NCBI GenBank assembly: GCA_024349245.1
Contig: JALDNG010000746.1
Location: forward strand, 59,466-123,465
Length of the DNA: 64,000 nt
Reading direction: 5' to 3'
Source: Neodontobutis hainanensis
Lineage: Eukaryota > Chordata > Actinopteri > Gobiiformes > Odontobutidae
Below the pieces are notes generated by a model that ran no database searches, had not been told where the DNA came from, and was given only the letters and a program-made list of their open reading frames with translations. This document shows, piece after piece, positions 1-15,339 of the stretch. Numbering within the stretch: position 1 is the first letter of the stretch; each line of letters begins with the position of its first letter. The translations under genes and the position numbers were made by a program.

Positions 1-3000
1 TGTTTAGTTTATATGTAAATATTTGAAATACATGTTACGTATTTATAAGATTAAAAGATATATAAACAACAAAGATGAATTTAATATTTAATTCAAAAGT
101 TAAAAATTGTATGATATAAAATATTAAGTTTATCGATAAAATAATTTTTTTTTAAATTTAAATAAATAAATAAACATATTAATTTGAATAAAAACACAAA
201 ATTTATTCAATGCTTGAGTCGTAACTATAAATAATAAAAATACGGTTATTTACGATCGTAGTAACACACAATGTTGTATCATAGATTTTAGTCTATGAGC
301 TAAAGCTACCAGTATAGATGAAGAAATAATGATTTAAAATAAAATTTATTTCAGTTTACTTATAAAAAATATTAAGGACGATATATTTTAATTGAAGCCT
401 TATTTTATTATTTTTAAAAGGTTTGATGCTGATTAATGTATATTTGATGAAATATTTTTATATTTAATTTTAAATTTATGATGATATGATCATTAATAAA
501 TATACCTCGGCTCATAAATGTTTAATAAAATTCGCTGAAGATAAATATATACAAATAGTGAAGAATGGAAATTATAAATTTACAAAAGATACAATTTAAA
601 AAGAATAAAATATGGAAATTCAATTGACTGATTAAACAGACAAAAAATAATTATCGAAGTTCCGTAATCTAATTTTTTTCAACAATACCTATAAAATTTA
701 TGATTTTACAAAATATTTAATGTCTTATTTATTGATTTAATTAAGGATATTAAGTCAGTAAAGTAAACTTAGATCAATTAAAAATAATTTTTCGATTTTT
801 TTCATGAATTTATGGTTTTTTATAAAATTTTTGTTGATAACATAAAACATACTATGTTTAAAATTTAATAAAATTAAAAATAGATTTTTACATCTAACCT
901 ATTTATCTTTATGTTTGTATTTTTTGGACTTTTAATGAGAGTTATTCATACATAATGAATATAGAATGAAAATATTTAAAAGAATTATCTAAATATCAAA
1001 ATTGAAAATTTAATTCATTAGTTTTATATGTGATGAATTCATATATAATATTTTGATTATAATTTAAAACATTAGCAATTATTATAAATAAATTTTGCAT
1101 GTATCAGAAAAAAAATATTCATAAAATATTTTTATACGATGATAAAAATTAAATTTTAAATTTGATTTGATTCTATTGTGATATTTTAAATCTTTACTGA
1201 CATCACGAAAAATCGAGATTTTACTGAAGGATCGAACTTCAAAATGTAGATTTAAATTTTATACTATGTTTTTTAAAGTATCTATGAATTACCGTAAATT
1301 GATAGATGGCTTTGAAAAAAATAAAATGAAGTTTAAAAAATATTATTAAAACGATAAATGCTATACTGATGTAGAATATGTGTTATCCTCTGTTTGAAAG
1401 ACGCAAAGTTAAGTTAAAATAAATATTGTGTTTTTTTCTCACCATTGAATGTATTTTGTCAACTTATAAAATTATATAAACAATAATTTTTGGATATAAA
1501 TTAAACAGCGTTTTTAGTAAACTAATTTAAACATCATTAATTCGGTTATCAAAGATTTTTCAACTTAGAAAATTTTAGTGCGATTATAATTATAAAATGA
1601 AAGTTTCTCAATGATTATTGAGGTAATTTGATAAAATCATTGATGTGAGACATTTAATTAGCTGAAATATTTGTTATATATTAAACTTTAAATTAAATAA
1701 AATTCCAAAAATGTTTTAATATGATCAAGAAGGATTGATAATTTTTAAAGAATAATAAAATGATTTAAATCTCTTTTATTAGATTTAAGGTAAATTGTGA
1801 ATATAAATTATAAAATTAACTTAAAAAATCACCGATAATTGCTTAATAAACAAGTAGACTAATTAAATGAATTAATGGCATAGAATATAACATCTTAGGA
1901 TAAATTTCTAAAATAATAGAATCATTCAAATAATAATTAATTTTTACTATTTTAATTTCTAAAACTTAAAGAAAAAATGTTAAGTTAAATATTTGATAAA
2001 TAATTCAAAATTTTAAAGAATAAAAGAAGTTAAATTTTATCTTTTGTGATTAAAATATTTAGTTTATGGTAATTTAAGGCAAAAAAAATGTTAATTTATT
2101 TTCAAATATTTGAAGGTATTTAAAAATTTTATAAGTTTGATTTTATTGATATGAACATGTTGTTTTTACGGCAGGTTGTTTTAAATATTTCCACTTGGTT
2201 TTAATATACTTCAGAGTATTTTCTACATTATTATATAAATCTTAAATTTTGTATTTTGTCAAAGTGAAAAAAAATATTTTATTGATTAAAAATTTTTTGA
2301 TTTTATAAAATTATAATTATTCCATTTTCATCTTCAAGGTAGTATCATGAATTCTAAGTTCGTTTTTTATTTGGCATAATACCGTGTTTGAATTTTTTCA
2401 AACAATTACATACGTTAAAAAATAGTTTAGAGTTCAATTTTTTCTTATTTTTTTAAATTAAACTATCTTATTTTTATATCAATCTTATGTTACATATGCT
2501 GAATTATCTTTTGTGACTTGTAAAATCCTTTCGTGGAATTTGTAATAACATTAAATTTTTTATCTAAATGTAAAATTCAAAAATTAATCTTTAAAAATAA
2601 AGGTTATAAAATAGATACACTTAAATTTTATGATATGGCTCTGATGAACTTTTCACCTCTAAAAATTAAATAAGATAGAATTTCAAGAAATTTATAAGCT
2701 TAATACGCTTTAGATTTACAATTTTGGTACCTAAATTTTCGAGATATGCTGTTTCAGAAACATAATTCATTATTTTAATTAATTTGAAAATTTTATAAAA
2801 CTGTAAAATTAATATCTCAAATCTGAGATATTTTACTCAAATTACATTGTGATCCAGTAGAAATGAATTTGAGAAAAAATCTACATTAACTTGAAAATAT
2901 TTATCGGTTTAAATATTTATAACTTTATCATTTTAATATATAATTCGTAAAAGGTTATTGGCTGCTATATATTTGATTATATATTCTAAATAGAATTCTT

Positions 3001-3679
3001 ATCTATCATTTTTTACCAAAATTTAAGAAATAAATAAAATTGAAAAAGCCAAATATCATTAAATAGTCAATAACGTACATAAATTGATTCATCAACTTCT
3101 ACTTAATAATAATTTTTCATAAATTTTTATTTACACGGATCAATAAATGTTTTTCCTAGGGATGTATGTGTTGTTTTAAACTCATCAAACTAATTTGAAA
3201 TGGTTATAAAATTTATTTTAATCTAAATTTCAAAATAAATAAGCATATGTTAAATGATTAATCATGATCTGAACGCTTAATCTTCGGCAAGATATCTGTA
3301 TTATTTCTACACAATGAAGGTAAAAAAAATAATTTCTGTACAAAAAAAGGAATTTTAAGTAAAATACCACGTAGAAACATATTTCAAAATATATGCTCTA
3401 TTGTTTGAAAAATTATCAAATATTTTTTGATTTTTAACATTAAAATCTTTGACTTTCAGAATGAAAATTAAGATTTAATTTACAATCTTTTAAAATAATA
3501 TAACTTTGAGATATATTTTAAAACTCTTATTTAATTTGAATGTTAACTAGACTTTCAATTATACCTTACAATAAATTGATAAGATAGCAAACAGAAAAAA
3601 AGTATTTTTGAATCACACATATATCGATAAATACATTTATATTTTTTGTTAAATAATGGCTAGAAGAAATTAAAGGGAC
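1..3679. other. AT-rich region, no gene seen
   Basis: Both strands are dense in stop codons and dominated by A and T runs. I found no exon, repeat array or RNA gene that I could support. A missed exon made only of AT-rich codons cannot be excluded. Confidence 0.5.
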
Positions 3680-3995
3680 TTATTTAGGATAAATTTTACG
3701 TATAAATACGTCCTTCTGAATGTAATTTTCAGTTTTGTACTCTATATCTGCCTCCATTAGTTGTAAAAATACCAGCAATAGAAAAGTGGAAACATATATT
3801 AAATCTAGTTACAGCTCTTAAGTGTAACCTGACATTTAAGCGTCGATTTGGTAGTAAGCTCACAAAATCGTTAAATATTTTGAATTTATATGTTCCAAAA
3901 AATATTTTTCCTGATATAAAAGTATTTTCTAGTTTAAACCTCGTAAATGTGTGTAACCCAATAAATAGTACAAAAATAAGATAAAATACACTCAT
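3680..3995 (-). CDS. Putative small secreted or membrane-anchored protein, two exons
   Basis: The ATG at 3995 opens a protein that begins MSVFYLIFVLFIGLHTFT, a good signal-peptide or signal-anchor profile, followed by a basic region rich in Phe, Ile and Arg (for example LPNRRLNVRLHLRAV). Exon 1 would run 3995-3741. A 25-nt candidate intron (3716-3740, starting GTACAA and ending TTCAG) joins it in frame to a short last exon ending at 3680, for 96 residues. Without splicing the frame stops two codons later, so the intron is suggested rather than proved. I do not recognise the family. A chance frame in AT-rich DNA is the main alternative. Confidence 0.35.
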
Positions 3996-3999
3996 ATAT

Positions 4000-5225
4000 C
4001 CTCTGATTGAAAAAATTTTTAATCATGGGATCTAAATAATATTTATTTAAATCAAAAATAAATTTATGATACTGTTTCGCGTTTTGTTTGTCTCAATATT
4101 CACAATATATTTTTTGATAATTTAAACTTCCCATTTTAATAAAGTTGTAAATTTAAATACAACTGCTAAAAAGTTTAAAAGGATAATTTTTATTTGAATA
4201 TAAAATCAAAAAAATTGGAACATTATTTATCCTTCACGAAAAGTTAAGAATGAGTCATTGAGGTTTTTATGTTTATCCTCCATCGCGTTAATTGCTCAAA
4301 ATTCGAAATATTTTTTGATTATTTCATTCTTCAACTTAAGGAAAATGGAAATTTTGAAGCGTTGAATAAATTTATTAACATCAAACACATCAAGGTTTTT
4401 AATAAAGATTGTATAAAACATAAAATATATTCAAAAATAATATAATAACCTTTTGATGTCTTTTTTCATAAATTTTATAAAATTAAAGAAATGCATCAAG
4501 TTGAATAAAAATATAAATAATAAGAAACATAGTTTGAAAATTTTTTTACGATTATTCTTTTATTTCTAAAAATGATCAAACAATAAAATCAAATTATTTT
4601 ATTTTACAGTTAGATTTTAAACATATTTTAGATATTGTTAAGTTTCGACATAAAAAAAATTTTTAGCCATACAACATACTTGAATCTAAATAAAATTGAT
4701 CAAATACTTTTTACGAATTTGATTTTTTCATAAAAGTTAACATCAATTTGTTTTATTTAAACTATGTATTTCATTCATTGTTCTTAACAGTTGAGTACAC
4801 ATAAAACAATATTTCTCTTCATAAAATTACTTTTATCTTTACAAATAAATTGAAATGAGTTTGGCAATGGAGTTTATCAGATTGGAAGTGATAGTTTTAT
4901 TGTCAAATTGAAATTATAAAGAATATATAGCATTGTTCGATAATATATTGAAACATCCTAATTTACTTTTAAAAAAATTGATTTTTTTAGCCAATCCAAT
5001 ATTTTTAAGAATTAAAAAAAAGAATTCCAATATTATTCAGGAATAGGACACACTTAATATTTACCTATAAATATTTTATCTTATAAATATTGATAGCAGA
5101 TATATTTATACAATTTTATGTTAGATATATAACTTTTCTGAATTATCGAGACTTGTTTTAAACGTTTCTAAATAATCAAAATATTTTTATTGTGTTCAAA
5201 ATCTATCATGAAAATATGATATTTA
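4000..5225. other. AT-rich region, no gene seen
   Basis: Homopolymer-rich sequence with frequent stops in all frames. No feature supported. Confidence 0.5.
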
Positions 5226-5230
5226 GGATC

Positions 5231-5527
5231 TTATCTTCTTGTAGATATCTTATATTTGTTAATTTGATATAAAGAGAAATTTGAACTTGAGTAAACTCTC
5301 AAGTTGTCAATCACAAGTATGTGGGGAAATATATTCAATCGATGTGTTCTAGAAAGAGAATTTAAAAAGCTAGTTGAAAATTTAACTAGACCGTAAACTG
5401 AAGGGAAAATTTTTGGAGAATAGATGAATGTCACATTTGATTCACATGAAAATGGATGATAATCTATATCAATTAAGTAGGAGGTAGGAAAGTTTACGAT
5501 AACACTATTCGAGTGTTGATCAACTTA
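5231..5527 (-). CDS. Open coding-like exon, function unknown
   Basis: About 98 codons are open from 5527 down to a TAA at 5231, longer than expected by chance at this base composition, and the stretch is less AT-rich than its surroundings. The product is rich in Ser, Tyr, Phe and Ile with motifs such as NFPTSYLIDIDYHPF and FIYSPKIFPSVYG. There is no in-frame ATG at the 5' end. An AG at 5528-5529 could be an acceptor, implying an upstream exon that I could not find. No known domain is visible. It could be a 3'-terminal exon or a gene relic. Confidence 0.35.
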
Positions 5528-5534
5528 TATCAAT

Positions 5535-8500
5535 TAAATTCAATGAATTCTTTTGTGAATCATATATATATTACGATGTTTAATTTTAATGTTTGAAAAT
5601 TTAAATTGTGATGGGAAAATAATCTGTCAATTATTGATTTTTCTTTCGTTAAAGGGTAATTTACAAGAATTCTATATGAGGAAGTATTGAAATAAAAATA
5701 TTACGAAAATGAATTTTCGATGTTTTTATTGTTTCATGTTAGAGTGTGATGAATTAATATATATTTAAATAAATATTCAATTTTATGCTCATCAAATGAA
5801 TGTCAATTCAACAATCGAGATAGTATTTACCTAGAATTTCCATAAGTAACAAGCTTAGAATTCTACATTTTGAATCATATTCTTACTTTTTAGTAATAGT
5901 TTTACTTTATTAAATATTTTTAGACCAAAAAGGTATTTTGTTTGTTCGTTTACATGCCCTTCTGTAAAGTCAATATGTAGTAAAGGGTAATAATTTCCTA
6001 ATTTCTGCTGTTTGGCGGATAGACAATAAAATTTTATTGATGATTATTTGGTATTTCTCCGAATAAAAACAAGAATATTCCTTCTTTGAGTATACGATAA
6101 ATTTTTTCTGTTTCATGACGTTAAGAAAGCTCATATCAGTTTTATTGTTTTGATAAATCTTGAAATATTTGTTTTCTACATTCACGATTCTGAAAAATAT
6201 TGATCTTTTATTCGAATTTTTAGATTATAATCACATTTTCATAATTCGCAGATATTCTTGACAAAGATTGCATTTTTCAATATTATTTGTGAATATCTAG
6301 AAGAAAGAAAACATATTTCTTTGATTAAATATACCTAGTTAGTTAATTTTATAAATTTAGATTTAATTAGGGATTGTTTAATTTTAATTCATTTTCATTT
6401 TTAATTGAATTTATAACACATAAAAATTAAAAATGTGAGATTAAAATAACTATGATATATTTTCCCAGTTAAAATTAGGAAATAGAAAATCATAAATAAA
6501 CATTGATAAAAGAGGAAAATTTAATCGCGAATAGAATTTGTAAAAACAAAATTTATCCTTATCATATTTTCGAGTAAATGCATTGCACAAGGCGTAATTC
6601 CCGTGAGCGTCAGGAAGTAACTACTGCTTTTGTTCATTGATATTATCAGAATGTATTTATATAACTTAAATATATTGTGTTATTGTTTTGAATACATTGA
6701 AAACACTACAAATTACTCAAAGGGTACTATGATAAATATTGATAAAGAATTTTGAATTTATCATATATTTGTGTTTCAAATTTAGAATAAATCACCTCAA
6801 TCAAATATATAGAAGAGAGATGCCATCAGATATAAAAATAGATACTAAGCTAATAATGAGTACTCTATGAACACACGAACTGATATTCTTAATCATAAAT
6901 AGAAAAAGTCTAAATATTGTAAAATATTTTTTGGTCAGTTTCAAATTTAACCATAAAATATTGAACGGATACTCAGATTGATAAGAAGATTTGCTTACCT
7001 GAGAACTTATGCCTCAGAGGTACAGTTCATGAGGTGAACCTATTATATGGAAAATTTTTCCAGTAATTGAGAGTAATTCATTGATCGATGATTTGTGTTT
7101 ACACTTGGAATGGAGATGAAAGAAAAATAATGTCTGTATTGAGAAGTAGAGATTTACAAAAGCGAGTAAATAGAAGTAAACTTTATTCGAAATATAACTT
7201 GTAGGCTAAATTCAACTTTTCAAAACATAAATTTGATTCTTTTTTAATTTATATAAAAAATAATTTGAAAACATAATTTACTATACATTTTATCACCATG
7301 AAAATGCAAATTTTTAGATAAAATTATGACATATACAGTATCTTGTTAAAACCTTTGTGAATAAACTATTTTTCAACATTTGTAATTTCAAATGATTTCA
7401 TATTTAATTTTTTAAATATTATATGTTAAATTATACTATGATTTTTCTTAATATATTATTTTATGATTAAATTTTTATCCTTAAATGATATAATTTTTTC
7501 TTGAATATGTAAGAAATATTCATATGATTTAAGTTATTTTTGGTATTTCTTTATAATATAAATTAAAATTTTATAGAAATGACATTATCATCCGTTTCAA
7601 TTATTATGGGAATATTTAAACTTTAAACATATGGATAATTAACCCATTTAATAAAATATAAAAAATAATGTTGTTTATGATCGTCATAATATCTAATATG
7701 AGACATTTAAATGAAACATAAAATTTTAGATAAATTTAATCAATAATCAAATTATTTCCTTCATCTTCCGACGTATTTTAAAATTTTGTAAGATTAATAA
7801 TTTTTTTAATATTTTTTTCCATAAATTCAAAATTTTCAAATGTAAATTTAAATAGTTTTATGATTACATAAAATAATAAAATGTAATTATTCATAATTTT
7901 ACTTTGAATTTTAAATTTGTAAAAACCCTTTCTTATTCATTTTTATGATGTTTGAATTTTTCATAAATTTAAATATGAGCATAAATATTTTGTTTTAAAT
8001 TTTTAGTCTAAAAATATTAAAAATGTATTTTATATTTATTTACTACTTCTATATTGTTGATATTATTAAATATCATGGTTATACAAGTATTAATTCGTTT
8101 ATCTTTATAGAATAAACTGTAAAATACATAAAATATCTTAATATTCAGACCAAATATTTTAGATCTATTTCATTAATGATGAAATTTTGATAAATAAAAT
8201 TTAATAACACAAAACAAAAATTTGTTAAATTTTATATTATTCATAAATCTTATCCTTAAACTATCGAGATATGAATTAAAAAAATATTTTACTCATCAAA
8301 AATAATCGATGAATTCAATTGAAAAATCTCAAAAATTGACATTTTGTTTTTCAATTTTGGCATTAAGAATCTAGAAAATACTTCAGTGGCTAAATTAGCA
8401 AAATTTAATAATGCTCAAAGGGGTGACCTATAATAAAAACAAAAAATTTATTCATCTTTCAAGAATATTTGGTGTATCTCAATGAAAAATACATGCACAT

Positions 8501-11500
8501 TCTATATTATTTTATCATTATAGATGATTATTGATAAATTTATTCAATTAATTAGTATTAGTAAGTGAAATTTTCATGAAATATCACATCAAAAAATAAA
8601 GTGCTTCTGAATTTATGAATTTAAAACAAAAAATGTTAAATTGTTTTCATTTATTTATTTTTAGATAAAAATTTAAGATTTTATATTAGCTGATATGGAA
8701 AAAATATTTTTATGTTGAGATTTATCATTCCTCTTAACGAAAAAAGATGATCCAAAGTTTTTTTTCAAATAAATATATTTGCAGAATTATTGTGATAAAA
8801 TTGCCAAATCATGTTGAAAACTTATCATTGTCAATGAATTTTTAATAAATTGTTTTGTATATCAATTTTTTTATAAAGGGAAATTTTAACTGAATATACT
8901 GAGAAAAGCCCTTTATTCAATGATATAGTTATGTAATTTACAGAAATATATTGGATAATTTTATATTTTCATCAAATAAAACAGCGTCTTATTTGAGTTA
9001 TTTTACATAAATGTATTTTAAATAAATGAGATCTGTTTTTCTACAGTTTATATTTTTATAAACAGATATTTAAAACACAACAGTGTAAACTTAAAATGAA
9101 TACCATCACTGCTATGCACTTATCAAAGATCTATCTTCATATACCCTTGTCCTTTGACTCAGAGTAGTCATTATCGAGATTTATTCCCTTCGTGATGTGT
9201 TTGAAAAATTTGTCTCGTGTTCATTTTAACCCATCATATATGAACATATTAAATTGATGAAAAAATTAATGTCTTAACTGATTAAATATGATTCATTAAT
9301 TACCTATCACGAACAATTCGTCAAAATAAACAAAATTTTTCATTAAATTTTTTATTCCACGAAAATAAATTATTATTTAATAAATGCATAATTTGTGAAA
9401 AATCTCAAAAGGTTATCTTAGATAATTAAAAAATATCAATACTAATGTCATAAATTTTTTAAAAGATTAGCTAAATTGATAAATTATCTTTAAAATAACT
9501 CTCATAATTATTCTTTATGCATTTAACCTTGAAAAATATGAGTCTTAATTGACACAAAAGTATAAAAATGACGATAGTATTGAAACTCATATGTTTATTT
9601 AATGTTTTGTTAAATTAAATTGATAAAAAAAGAAACACAATAAACCATTTGAATTTGAAAATGTGAGCTTAACTTGATGACTAATCAAGGGCCGAAATGT
9701 TTTCATTAATTTGAATATAAAGTTAAAAAACGTTGTTAAATGCCACAAAAATGTTTTAAATGTTAAATAACGTTCTACATTGTTGATAAAGTAACTTATA
9801 AGTCATATTTAGGTAAAAACATTTAATAAACGACTTAAAGATGTCTTATGACACGAAAAACCTATCTAACGGTGTTAGAGATGCAGGTTATTGAAAAATT
9901 TAACATAAATTATCAAAGATGCACTTTAATGGAAATGAAAAATATCAAACTGATGATAGAAAGTGACGGGAAATGTCAACTAAAAACAAATAAATCGCAA
10001 TTTGTAAATAATATATTTGTTAATATAATTCATTTTAAAGAATAATCAATATTAAAAGACACTTGAAAATTTTAAAGATTTTTGACAAGAGTAGTATCAT
10101 CAGCCTTAACAGTAAAATTGAAATTGCTCTAACAAATGCCTCTTCGATAGTAGAACTCATTTATATAAAATTGAAAAATGTCAAAATGATTACTTAAAGA
10201 ACCTTTTTACACGACCAGGTTATTATCCAGATGAATTAAAAGCCACTATTTACATAAAAATTAATATATTGCAATTTTACCAAAATTCTAAAGTATACTG
10301 TGATATCTGAAATAAAAATTAAATGTCACCATTTCGTATAAATTGAACGGTATGATAAAATACTCGCCTGAGGCATGATATTAACAAAAGATTTCGAAAA
10401 TATAAATGATCAACTGAAGAAAGATTTAATAAATTAACATTAATAATAAACTATTTATATGTTATTTTGAATGAATAATTTTGTTACGTAACTGAGCATA
10501 GAATATTTTATTGATCCAGATTTTTTGATAAACGATATCTTTTTTGTAAATAATGGAATTTTAAAAGAAACAAAATCCTAATTTTATTTTTAAAAGATGT
10601 TTCAAATATTAAAATTTGATTGAAACAGATTATTGGCTTATTGGCTCTATCTCCTGATTTAGATCTAGTTGAAAATAGTTTATAAATCTGTGAATAATGC
10701 AACTTAAAACATATAGTATCATCAACTAAGAATCAGAAAAGACCAGAATTTATTTAAAATTGAAGTGACATGAAAAATTTTCTTGTGCTTTCATAAATAT
10801 ATTTTGAACGATAATGTAAATATCTAATTACATTAAAAATTATTATTTTAATGTTAGATCTACTTTTAACTGCCTTGATTCAACATATTTGATTGAAAAT
10901 TTATTTTATGCATCTTTTAAAAAAAACTGAAAATTAATTTATCAAGATGATAACATTGTGTATATTAACCAATATAAATTTTATGTAAGGAAAGAAACTA
11001 TTCTTTTCAAAATTATTTTTGTTTATAGTTGTTTAAGTCAGAAAAAATAAATTAAAATAATTCTATTTTTAGAATTCATTAAATTTTAATTGATAAAAAA
11101 TTTAAAATTTAAATATATACACTAAACAATCTAAATCATTTTTTTATTTTTGTTTTATATAATATTCGACTTTAAAATTCCAAAGAATTGTATTTTAAAA
11201 ATATATGAATGATAAACGACTTCAAATTAAAAATAGTTTAGATTCCTGTTGATTTATTATCTTATGAATGATTCTAGAATTCAGAAATTTCTTAATATGG
11301 TGAGATCTTGTGTTGAGTTGTAATGAAAATCAAAATTATTGCTTTCGAATATTAATCATAAGGAATACTCCAAGTGAGATGTCAACTTTCTAGAAATTTC
11401 CCTTATTTGAAGTTATCAAATCTGGAGTAAGATCTATTTGAAATGGCTCTTCAAAAGAAGATGAAAATATCTCAATAAATTATTTACAGTTAAGTTTTAA

Positions 11501-11555
11501 AACACTTTTCAATGATTTATTTACTCAGGTTACGAGCTATCTGATAGGTTATGAT
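5535..11555. other. AT-rich region, no gene seen
   Basis: Mostly low-complexity AT-rich sequence. Slightly GC-richer patches near 6.58-6.65, 7.0-7.15 and 9.1-9.2 kb were read on both strands. None gave an open frame above about 40 codons that could be extended by splicing. Small open frames at 9848 (+) and 10508 (-) are within chance expectation. Confidence 0.45.
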
Positions 11556-11559
11556 TATA

Positions 11560-11740
11560 AATGTTCTTTTATAGAAGCTAAATATTTTTTGAAAAATTAT
11601 CCATCATAAGGTTATTACGGGGAATATATCGTTTGGCTTTGAATAAAAATTATAGCTTTAAACACAGTGAACTTGATTTACTAAATTAATTTGAGAAATC
11701 ACTTAGCGATATATCTATGGTTGAAGAAGAATCAAATTAT
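11560..11740 (+). repeat. Diverged copy C of the 11.6/18.8/26.3 kb sequence family
   Basis: This stretch aligns by eye to the coding sequence at 18.83-18.99 kb. Shared landmarks in the same order are AAAATTATCCA, a GTTTGGCTTTGAAT / GTTGGCTTGAAT block, a GAACTTG block, and GATATATCTATGGTTGAAGAAGAAT against GATATATCTTTGGTTAAAGAAG. It has several stops and small indels in the frame used at 18.8 kb, so it looks like a dead copy. Confidence 0.5.
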
Positions 11741-11789
11741 TTTCTAAATATAACAATCATACACTAAAAAATAAATTAATTTATGATAT

Positions 11790-14700
11790 AAACAAAACAC
11801 ACCAGAAACATTACAGAATGACCTTAATTTTAGAAGTAAAACTAAAGTCGAGAAAACTAGACTGTAGAGTAGTTAAGAACAATTAAATTATCAATATACC
11901 TTGGCATGCGCCACTAAAATTTATTTTTGATTTAACACACTCACCTTTATTTTTAACTCAAATATATGGATGTGCTTTCTATTATTGTAAAATTCGTAGT
12001 ATAGTGATTGATTTTAAAGTGGAAAAAATCCATAAAGAAATTCTTGTTTTAATTATAGTTTAGAAGTTTTAGATGAAAATTAACGTCAATTTATTAACTT
12101 GAGACATGTATTAAAATAAAAATTTTGAGTTATCGGGATGTTAATCCCTTTAATAATCGTGAATTATATCCTTTCTATTATTCAATCAATTTAGAATTTT
12201 AAAATCTAAAAAAACATGAATAAAACATTTGATTGAAGAAATACCATCATGTAGGTATTTCTGAATCATTAAAATAAAATATTTAAAATATGAAAATTTT
12301 ATTTGAAAAAATTCAAAAAATATTAAACATAAAATTTTTTTATGAGTTTTGATATTGTATATTACGCTGTTTATAGCTATAAACTAAGTATTAATTTATG
12401 AAATAAACTATTAAATATAATTTCATATTTAGTTACGATCAAAATTCCTATGATCTTTAATTTCAATTTTCAATGTGATCATAATAAACAATTAAGATAA
12501 AATAATAACTTCTAACGAATATTTTTGAAGCTAAAAATAATTATTTTTGGTTAACCGAAAACGAATAAGCAAAACTTTATCTTTTTAAAAATAATTTAAA
12601 ATGATAAGTTTCAAAAATAATTTTCAAAAAATTATAGGTTCGATACATTATCATTTATTTTTATAAATAAAATTTCTTCTTTCATTTTTTGATAAATTTT
12701 TCAAAAGGTAATATTTTTAAGTCAATAAAATCATATAAAATTTTCGCTATCATTATAGATGTCTAGAATAAATATTTTACTGTAAATTGTCAAACAAATT
12801 GGTTTTCATAACAAATTTTTACTTTCCTTAATATGGCGCAAAAAATATCATTTTTCATATGTCCAATTATTTTACATTTAAGAAAACAATATGAATTTTG
12901 ATGAATTTAAGGAGAATATCAATGAGTATTACTTTCACTCTCCTCTAATTATCGATTTTTAATGAAAAATATGTTTTTGTGAATCAAAAAGTTATTGAAT
13001 ATATGAGAAGTTTAATGATAATTTATATCATCTATGTTTTGTGATAATGATGAATAGTACGCATCAGAATAAATTATTTATTTCATGACAATGTATATCA
13101 TTGAAATTTGTGTCCAAAACATCAAATTGTTTAAAAATTGGCGAAGACAAAACCAAAAATATATAAACCAGAAGTTTAAAAGTATATGGTTAGTTTTTAA
13201 AATGAACAACCTTTCTATTAATGCTATTTTTGTAGAATATTGACATTTATAGATTAAAGACACTTATATTGTCTTATTCATCTGATTCAAAATACATCAT
13301 ATTTATATGTAGGCGAATTAACAATTTTTTTGACAAGATATAAAACATATCCCTTGATATGATCTTAAAACATAAATATATAAAATTTTGGGTTAATATT
13401 CTGAATGTCCAAATTTTAAAGAGTATCAATCTTTCTAAAATTTTTGTTTTGTATGACTGGAGTATAAATTATTTATTTTATCAATATCTCTAAATATTTT
13501 AAATTCAACCAAAAAATAGTTCATTAATTGGTAGAGTTCATTTATGTTTACATTTGCGCTTATGTCAAATTTCAAACAAAGTGTAAATATATTAAAATTC
13601 ATATTGAATAATACTTTAATCTAATAATTAAATTTGCAAAAGTATCAAGAAATAATTTAATTCTATATTATTTATTTTTTCTTTAAAAAATAAAGATATA
13701 TCAAAGTTATAATTATACAATGTCATTTAAAAATATTTTTAATTTGCGAATCCTTACAATTACACTAAAATATACAAAGACATTCAACAGTTTTAATATT
13801 GATAATGTTTGATAAAATAATAAAAAAATAGAAGATACAATGAAATATTTTCAAACTTATAAGTTATTTAAGGAAAATATATTATTAAATTTGATTATTT
13901 ATGTGTGAATTTACACTCTCCCAGAACATAATTGAATTAACTTTCAAGATTGTGAAAGACTTAAATTAAAAATTTTTAATTAAAATTTGGTTTGAGATTA
14001 ACCTGAAGTATATTCTATATAAGTCACATGATGATAATCTGTAAAAACATACATGTTTTCGATTTTGATATGCTATCTTCATCAAAATATATTTAAAAAC
14101 AAATTAAAATATATACATTCGAAGAGATAAAATTAATTAACCAGATGAATTTAGGCACTGGAATTATGAATATTATTCTTAAGTGTTCTTTTTTTCACAA
14201 GAAACAAAATTTAAGATAACTTGAATTCTACAAAAATAAAATTAATCTTAAAATGTTCCAAAGGATACTTAAGTGTTTTTAAAAACATCGCAGTTTATGA
14301 AAGGTTTTTATCGTTTCATGATTTTTCCAAAAAATTATTATTTAGAATTTCAATCCACAATAAGGAACAGGAAATACCATATTGATAAATTTATTTATGT
14401 ACTGTATAAATAATAGTGTTTAGATATTTCTCTTTTGATAGTATCTTGAAATGTACATTTTTATGTCAAATAATATTTAAAATTTATTCTAAATTGATCT
14501 AAACAATTTTAATATTGCATATATAAGAACTTTGATTGAACTTAATATTTGAAAATTAAATAAACATCTTTAATATACCTTTCAATGAACAAATTTACAT
14601 TAAAAATAATATTTTCTTAAGAAATAATACTTACCATGACGTCGCATAAAATATATAATGATATTTTTTGAAAGAAATATGTAAGATTTATTAAATTATA

Positions 14701-15090
14701 ACTAAATTTTTCTAGCAGAACAAATTATTAATGGTTAAATATATCAAAAAATTACGACTTGGTCACTTTGAAAGTGGTTATGTAATATCAAGAAAATATA
14801 CTTCATGAGGGATAATTTACAACATAAAATTATAATTTATGAAATTAAATATAAATTATGAAAAATTTTCTGACTAATAGAATCAGTATATATTATGAAT
14901 TTTAAAATAAATTCAAATTATAAATTTTATTGAATCACTAGATTAATAATAAATTTAAATCGACTACGTTAGCTAGTATTTGATCAGAATAATTTGTTGT
15001 AATTCATTTAAGTAGATAAATTATATTTAAAATATGATTTTGTTTAAATGTTGACTTTTATGTCAATATATTTTTGATATTTAAAATCTT
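11790..15090. other. AT-rich region, no gene seen
   Basis: No frame, repeat or RNA gene could be supported. The minus-strand ATG frame near 13.08-13.26 kb is short and AT-biased. Confidence 0.45.
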
Positions 15091-15094
15091 TATC

Positions 15095-15333
15095 ATGAAG
15101 GTTCATCTTCTTTTTAGTTGAAAAACACCGATGAAAAAATGTTCACGAAAAATATTAAGACTTTAAACATTTTTAAATCAAAATATAATTTCATAAAAAT
15201 AATAAAAAGTGATGTAATATTAGATCATTATACATTTATCGAAGATACATTTTTCACAAAAATCGGAATGATTCCACTTGGACAATTCAATGTAATAAAA
15301 ATTAAATGTCTCATTTGTTCGTTCTCCGTTTGA
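15095..15333 (+). CDS. Small two-exon gene candidate, function unknown
   Basis: The open frame at 15118-15333 starts directly after a good acceptor (CTTCTTTTTAG) and reads with balanced amino acids, ending GQFNVIKIKCLICSFSV. Removing 15101-15117, a 17-nt GT..AG segment, fuses it in frame to ATG AAG at 15095 and gives 73 residues. There is no signal peptide or recognised domain; a Cys-x-x-Cys pair lies near the C terminus. The intron is at the short end of those inferred elsewhere here. Alternatives are a longer gene with an upstream exon, or chance. Confidence 0.35.
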
Positions 15334-15339
15334 CGAAAA